Source: G963665815 sp942492065 (GTDB lineage: Bacteria > Cloacimonadota > Cloacimonadia > Cloacimonadales > JAIOQZ01). Taken from it: a stretch of 64,000 nt of DNA. Under the pieces are notes generated by a model. It did not search any database and was not told the DNA's origin. It saw only the letters and a program-made list of their open reading frames with translations. The DNA is taken from positions 744,001-808,000 of the forward strand of contig CALODV010000013.1 of the NCBI GenBank assembly GCA_942492065.1, written 5' to 3'. Within the stretch, counting starts at the first letter, position 1; every line of letters starts with the position of its first letter. Made by a program: the position numbers and the translations under genes. Shown here piece after piece: positions 60,240 to 64,000 of this stretch.

Positions 60240-61169
60240 CTAAGAGTACAATACCTTTAATCTTTTATCAAGAAGAATATTGTATTTGTCCTTCATATTA
60301 TCTGAGAGAAAGCTGATAGATATCAAGTTTTCCCATTGAGGAATACAGCTTTCAATTTCTTCTAGAATTGTATGAATATTTTTTCCAGGCAATCTCATTC
60401 TTTGTCTTGCAAAATATTCAACAAAGTCTTTCTTTTTCAGGTTACTTTTTTTACCGGCAATCGACAATGCTATTTCTTCAATAGGAGCTTCAATTGCTAT
60501 TGAAGTGTTAAGCAAATCATAAGAAGGACTCATTTCTACTTTTTGCTCTCTAGTTATTAGTGAAAAGTTTTTCAAATGCATGTCCTCATTTCCGGTAAGA
60601 AAATTGAAAAGCACAATTCTGAAAAGCTTCAGCTTTTCAATAACCGGAAATGTTGCAAACTGATCAATTACTGAAACAACTTTTTCCATGCTTGAATCAT
60701 ATTTAGTTTTTCGCTTTTTTTGTGCAAGCTGAGAAAAATCTTCTACTGCAAGCTTAGATCGATGCCCCTTTCTATCAAATCTTTTGATCATATAGCACAG
60801 TTCATCGTTCTTAGAAAAAATCAAGCCATGCCAGGGAATTTCAATTCCGCATACTTTTGCCATCCTCATTGTTAAATCCTCATTTTCAGGTAACTCATGA
60901 TAATTTCTGTTCTGAGGTTTTGCAATGAATTTGCCCATGATATCAACAATTTCGAATCTTTGCTTTGCAGCATTTAGTATCATACTTAGTTTAGGCTGAA
61001 TACCTTGTATTGACATCTTTCCGGCTCTGTTAATGTATTCTTTGTAAAACTCATCTGATGAATATGGAAGAATTTCCAGATCCTTCAGTTTAGCAGATAG
61101 TTGTCTTAACCCTTTGGGGGAATATTTGCCTTCAATAATTTCTTCATACGTAATTGGACATCTTTTCAT
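60240..61169 (-). CDS. hipT: HipT-type toxin kinase
   Basis: A 309-residue serine/threonine kinase corresponding to HipA without its N-terminal subdomain. The Gly-rich loop is SIQGIQPK (53-60), the ATP lysine probably Lys84 in FIAKP, the catalytic loop GNEDMHLKN (193-201) with Asp196 and Asn201, and the Mg2+ aspartate Asp218 in SPSYDLL. HipT kinases phosphorylate aminoacyl-tRNA synthetases (TrpS in the E. coli system). The SIS motif described for HipT reads SIQ here. It overlaps the hipS stop by 1 bp. Confidence 0.88.
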   Translation of the reverse strand: MKRCPITYEEIIEGKYSPKGLRQLSAKLKDLEILPYSSDEFYKEYINRAGKMSIQGIQPKLSMILNAAKQRFEIVDIMGKFIAKPQNRNYHELPENEDLTMRMAKVCGIEIPWHGLIFSKNDELCYMIKRFDRKGHRSKLAVEDFSQLAQKKRKTKYDSSMEKVVSVIDQFATFPVIEKLKLFRIVLFNFLTGNEDMHLKNFSLITREQKVEMSPSYDLLNTSIAIEAPIEEIALSIAGKKSNLKKKDFVEYFARQRMRLPGKNIHTILEEIESCIPQWENLISISFLSDNMKDKYNILLDKRLKVLYS

Positions 61170-61471
61170 CAGGCTTCCTCAACAGTGATAGCCCCGACCA
61201 GATCCTTCCCAACAACAAGAATCTGTGAGAAATAATCTTCTTCATCAATTTTAAACTTCCTGAGAAGAGCATCTAATTGATATCCCTCCGGTAGAAGACC
61301 ATCAAGAAACGGTGGAAACTCGGAGAATTCGAATGTCTTTCCTTCTACAGGTAATGCAAGAGATAATGGTTGACCATCATAGTCGGCAATGTATTCTAAT
61401 AAGTAACCTCTCTCAATTTCTTCAAGGAAAGCAGCAGTTTCATTGTGCATCTTCAGAATAAGTTTTCTCAT
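61169..61471 (-). CDS. hipS: HipS-type small antitoxin
   Basis: A 100-residue protein that corresponds to the N-terminal subdomain 1 of HipA, e.g. SLALPVEGKTF and FPPFLDGLLPEGYQLD. In the three-gene hipBST system the split-off HipS, not HipB, neutralises the kinase. A strong GGAGGAGG precedes the ATG. It overlaps the hipB end by 32 nt and hipT by 1 nt, so expression is tightly coupled. Confidence 0.87.
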   Translation of the reverse strand: MRKLILKMHNETAAFLEEIERGYLLEYIADYDGQPLSLALPVEGKTFEFSEFPPFLDGLLPEGYQLDALLRKFKIDEEDYFSQILVVGKDLVGAITVEEA

Positions 61472-61691
61472 ATTGCCTCCTCCAATAATCCATTAGCTGG
61501 CTGTTGAAATCTATACGGATATTTAAAACATTAGTAATCCTCAGGAAAGTATCGATTCTGAAATTACTTTTACCTTTCTCAATATCATACACTACAGTTT
61601 TTCCAACTTCTGCCAGATCTGCCAAATCCTTTTGACTTAGACCGGACTGCTTCCGGTGATATCTGATCATATTCCCAATCATCTGCTTCAT
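61440..61691 (-). CDS. hipB: HipB-type XRE DNA-binding protein
   Basis: An 83-residue HTH protein: RYHRKQSGLSQKDLADLAEV with GKTVVYDIEKGKSNFRIDT is a clear XRE/Cro-type HTH of the HipB group. In hipBST it represses the operon and boosts HipS. It is the first gene. The TTTACTG/CAGTAAA palindrome just upstream is its likely operator. Confidence 0.9.
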   Translation of the reverse strand: MKQMIGNMIRYHRKQSGLSQKDLADLAEVGKTVVYDIEKGKSNFRIDTFLRITNVLNIRIDFNSQLMDYWRRQYEKTYSEDAQ

Positions 61692-61730
61692 TATATCTCC
61701 TGAGTATCATAAAATTCAGATTTATGTGAT

Positions 61731-61750
61731 TTTACTGCTTTACCAGTAAA
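61731..61750. promoter_or_regulatory. Predicted HipB operator 1
   Basis: Perfect inverted repeat TTTACTG-N6-CAGTAAA, 40 bp upstream of hipB between the predicted -10 and the start codon. The same half-sites with the same spacing are found at 61856-61871. Confidence 0.65.
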
Positions 61751-61760
61751 TTACTGACAA

Positions 61761-61789
61761 TAATTATAATTAACCCAATTAATTGTCAA
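61761..61789 (-). promoter_or_regulatory. Promoter of hipBST
   Basis: Minus-strand TTGACA (61784-61789) with either TAATTA (61761-61766, 17-bp spacing) or TATAAT (61763-61768, 15-bp spacing) as -10. Operator 1 lies directly downstream. Confidence 0.55.
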
Positions 61790-61855
61790 GTTTTTCCCGC
61801 TATTACAGTAATTACAGGATGTTTTCTAAAGTAGAGAGCATTTCTCACACATTTT

Positions 61856-61871
61856 TACTGCTATAGCAGTA
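61856..61871. promoter_or_regulatory. Predicted HipB operator 2
   Basis: TACTG-N6-CAGTA (with inner C/G also pairing), identical half-sites to operator 1. It lies about 70 bp upstream of the hipBST -35 and just past the cyclase stop codon, so cooperative looping between the two is possible. Confidence 0.5.
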
Positions 61872-61876
61872 TTTTT

Positions 61877-62923
61877 CTATAGTACACCTGCTAATCTATA
61901 AACTTTGATTGTTTCTGATTTACCTTTCAGTTTTATTGTTCCTGCTTCTTCAAAGCGTGAAAAGGTATTTTCATCAAGTCTGGCTACAGTAGATTCAGAA
62001 ATAAAGAGATGGTCAGCATCTGCTGCATGTTCTATTCTTGCTGCAGTATTTACAACATCACCGATAACAGTCAGATCGCTTCTATCCTTGGTTCCGATAT
62101 TGCCCTGAAGAACGATTCCACTGTTGATTCCTACTCTGATATGAATTTCATCTTTACCGTTTTCGATTCTCTGTCTGTTAAGTTCTGGAAGAGCATGATT
62201 AAGGATTTTGTCCGCAGCTTTTACTGCATCATTAGCATCTACGAAAGTTGCCATTAGAGCATCACCCACAAACTTATCTATATCACCCAGTGTTTCCCTT
62301 GTAATCACATCACACACACCAAACAGATCATTCAGCATGTGTACAGCTTCCTCGGAAGAGTTTTTCTCAGTAAATGTTGTGAAGCCTACCACATCAAGAT
62401 AAAGAATGCTCAAATCCCGCTGTTTCACATTTGTTGCAATGTTACTTGTGATCAGTTTTTCTACTTCTTCCAATGTAGCAGTAGAAACGTATTTTTTAAT
62501 GAAATTCTGGAATTTCTCCTGAAGAATTCTATGATCTTCTTCTATAGAAATATCGCGAAACACTTCTATCGCAGCAATAATTTCTCCACTGGAATCTCTG
62601 ATAGCCGATATATTGGTCTGAACAGGGAATCTTCTGCCAATTTTGCTCAATGGATACACTTTTTCAGAACTGGATTTACCGGATTTCAGTACTTTGAGAA
62701 TTGGACATCTTCCCTGACACAGAAGATTACCGTTTTCATCAATATGATTAAAAATATCATCTCTGCAGTGCCTGCCAATTACTTCTTCTTTGGAATAACC
62801 TGTGAGCTGTTCAGCAGCCTCATTCCAGAACAGTATTTTTCTGTCTCTGTCTACGATATAAACTCCATCGAATATTGTATCTAAAAGATTGATAGAGCTT
62901 TCAGTAAGAAAATCATGTTTCAT
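61877..62923 (-). CDS. PAS domain - class III adenylate cyclase
   Basis: A 348-residue soluble protein. The PAS domain (about 10-127) contains HCRDDIFNHIDENGNLLCQG and RCP, with Cys53, Cys69 and Cys73, which could bind a cofactor or sense redox. A short coiled linker leads to the catalytic domain (about 165-345): metal aspartates Asp177 (LYLDVVGFT) and Asp221 (DKFVGDALM), adenine-selecting Lys217 and Thr285, and Asn292/Arg296-type residues in VNTAARIE. The set fits ATP to cAMP. It stands alone with its own promoter. Confidence 0.92.
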   Translation of the reverse strand: MKHDFLTESSINLLDTIFDGVYIVDRDRKILFWNEAAEQLTGYSKEEVIGRHCRDDIFNHIDENGNLLCQGRCPILKVLKSGKSSSEKVYPLSKIGRRFPVQTNISAIRDSSGEIIAAIEVFRDISIEEDHRILQEKFQNFIKKYVSTATLEEVEKLITSNIATNVKQRDLSILYLDVVGFTTFTEKNSSEEAVHMLNDLFGVCDVITRETLGDIDKFVGDALMATFVDANDAVKAADKILNHALPELNRQRIENGKDEIHIRVGINSGIVLQGNIGTKDRSDLTVIGDVVNTAARIEHAADADHLFISESTVARLDENTFSRFEEAGTIKLKGKSETIKVYRLAGVL

Positions 62924-62940
62924 AATGGAACCTCAATAAT

Positions 62941-62969
62941 AAAATACTCTTTGTATGTATTCTTGTCAA
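62941..62969 (-). promoter_or_regulatory. Promoter of the adenylate cyclase gene
   Basis: Minus-strand TTGACA (62964-62969), 17-bp spacer, TATTTT (62941-62946), 17 bp before the start codon. Confidence 0.6.
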
Positions 62970-63010
62970 CAAAACACCTCTGGAACGGTCTCAGCTGTTT
63001 TATTCAAACG

Positions 63011-63036
63011 CGTAGAGACAACCGGACTCTTGTCTC
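63011..63036 (+). repeat. GAGACAA hairpin repeat, copy D
   Basis: CGTAGAGACAA-N8-TTGTCTC (stem 63015-63021 and 63030-63036). The following 40 bp, with GGATGGTTGAAAACCC, resemble those after copy A. Confidence 0.7.
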
Positions 63037-63115
63037 AATAGAACACCTCCGGATGGTTGAAAACCCTTAGTTGTTTCTGGAGTTATTCCCTCCAGGAAAT
63101 CTCTACGGGAGCGCA

Positions 63116-63141
63116 AATTCATTTCGGAAGAGAAATGAATT
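63116..63141. repeat. Perfect 10-bp inverted repeat
   Basis: AATTCATTTC-GGAAGA-GAAATGAATT. It lies between hairpin copy D and the terminator of the next gene. It may be part of the same mobile-repeat remnant or an extra terminator stem. Confidence 0.6.
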
Positions 63142-63153
63142 AGAGTGTGTAAA

Positions 63154-63185
63154 TAAAAAGGTCTCACCAATGTAGATGAGACCTT
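63154..63185 (-). terminator. Intrinsic terminator of the gene at the window edge
   Basis: A perfect 9-bp stem AAGGTCTCA/TGAGACCTT (63158-63166, 63177-63185), 10-nt loop, and minus-strand TTTTTATT tail. It is 20 bp after the stop at 63206. Confidence 0.9.
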
Positions 63186-63205
63186 AAAGGATCTATAATC
63201 CTGTT

Positions 63206-64000
63206 TTAGTATTTAATTTCTCTTTTGATTGTGTAATCACCGATAGTAATTTCTGTCCAGTTTCCGCTGCTGTCAGTTTTTACACTTGAATCATAAGATT
63301 TTGTATAATTAAATGTATATTCGTCTTTATCAGATTTAGTGAATTTAACACCAAGACTGTTAAGCTTGTCTTCAATTTTCTTGAGGATTACAGGTTCAAC
63401 TTTTGCCTGAGAAGCTCTTTGTCTTGAGTTTTTGTCGTGAGTTTCTTCAAGAAGTTTGAAGTCTGTTTTTGTGAACAGATAAAGAGGAGAATCTTTTGCT
63501 TCCATAGATACTTCATATTTTGTCGGGTATCCGTTTGCATCTTTTTCTACAGCTTTAAACCTTTCTGTTAAATAGTAGTTTGCTTTGTTAGAGTTATATC
63601 CCTGGAATCTGACGATTGTGCTGGATTTTTCAACTATATCTTTTGTATCTAATACGTATTCGAAGTCATGTCCACCACTGATTTGCTCCTGGATGAATCC
63701 GCGATCAGCTATTTTTGTTTTCATGGAAAGCGCTAAGTAATCCTGATATCTCTTGAAGTTGGAAAGATTGCCTTCAATTTTGAATACATCAGGTACTTTA
63801 TTTGTGTTTAATTTCCAAGTTGTAAGTTCTACATCACCTTCTTTGTTAAGGCGATATTTTGCTCTGTAACTTGTACCGTTTTCATTATAGGCAATAGATT
63901 CATCTTTTTTGTAAAGGAGTTCAGCCTTAACTTTTCCAAAGTCACCTTTACCATCAAGTTTAACACCAGAGATTTTCTTATCATCAATAAGATATTTGAA
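63206..64000 (-). CDS. Unrecognised beta-rich protein, 5' end beyond the window
   Basis: Partial gene. The frame is open without stop from 64000 to 63206, giving 264 codons plus a stop, so the internal ATG at 63724 need not be the start. The sequence is Lys-, Asp- and Tyr-rich, with alternating polar/hydrophobic strands such as KISGVKLDGKGDFGKVKAEL, ESIAYNENGTSYRAKYRLN and SGNWTEITIGDYTIK. This is like a large repeat-rich extracellular or outer-membrane protein of FCB bacteria. No catalytic motif is seen. It ends with a strong terminator. Confidence 0.75.
   Translation of the reverse strand, partial: FKYLIDDKKISGVKLDGKGDFGKVKAELLYKKDESIAYNENGTSYRAKYRLNKEGDVELTTWKLNTNKVPDVFKIEGNLSNFKRYQDYLALSMKTKIADRGFIQEQISGGHDFEYVLDTKDIVEKSSTIVRFQGYNSNKANYYLTERFKAVEKDANGYPTKYEVSMEAKDSPLYLFTKTDFKLLEETHDKNSRQRASQAKVEPVILKKIEDKLNSLGVKFTKSDKDEYTFNYTKSYDSSVKTDSSGNWTEITIGDYTIKREIKY

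Noticed and set aside
63206..63724. Complete 172-residue gene starting at the ATG at 63724
   Set aside because: The same frame stays open to the window edge with similar composition, so this ATG is probably internal.

Overview
The window looks like part of a chromosome from a moderately AT-rich, Gram-negative, FCB-superphylum-type bacterium, of the kind seen in Cloacimonadota, Delongbacteria and related candidate phyla. This placement is an inference. Its supports are several secreted proteins ending in the FlgD-like 'YPNPFNPET' module, a PorV-like outer-membrane barrel, SPII lipoproteins, tandem 6-bladed beta-propeller lipoproteins and a short primary sigma factor without region 1.1. I see no rRNA, tRNA, CRISPR array or intact transposase.

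Layout. (1) 1-7.9 kb, leftward: rsmG-parA-parB-M23 peptidase-atpI-like-atpB-atpE(triple)-atpE-atpF-atpH-atpA; atpG/D/C presumably lie beyond base 1. A near-perfect parS site lies inside rsmG. The ATP synthase has two c-subunit genes, one coding for three fused hairpins with only one ion-binding carboxylate. (2) 8-20 kb: secreted, lipoprotein and outer-membrane genes with terminators. (3) 16.7-28.8 kb, leftward: dense housekeeping runs. One is acyP-M23/LysM-merR-sigma-ptb-rlmH-cdd-trxB; the other is tdk-yggT-divIVA-pnp-traR-lspA followed by an OB-fold/cohesin-like secreted protein and the PorV-like barrel. (4) 28.9-36 kb: an AbrB-like regulator, an invasin-type lipoprotein and an ABC exporter with two paralogous permeases. 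(5) 36-50 kb is the accessory part: a 1081-residue solenoid protein, a decayed copy of a permease 3' end, a dispersed GAGACAA/TTGTCTC hairpin family, a beta-lactamase-fold lipoprotein, four tandem propeller lipoproteins, a SulP transporter, a truncated second copy of an EnvC-like gene, and an ArsR/DGC pair. (6) 48.6-56 kb, rightward: EnvC-like M23 protein, a TsaC-like/LMW-phosphatase fusion, purL, and an FG-GAP secreted protein; the last two are followed by the same 58-bp terminator element. (7) 56-64 kb, leftward: GH29 fucosidase, DMT transporter, pseudo-receiver, fRMsr-like GAF protein, AhpD-like protein, a three-gene hipBST toxin-antitoxin locus with predicted operators, a PAS-adenylate cyclase, and a protein cut by the window edge.

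How the genes work together: rsmG/parAB/parS suggests proximity to the replication origin. yggT-divIVA-traR-lspA recalls the Gram-positive ylmG-divIVA-ylyA-lspA neighbourhood. The most unusual items are the mixed c-subunit gene set, the standalone solenoid protein in a repeat-scarred site, the hipBST locus with paired operators, and the TsaC-like/phosphatase fusion.
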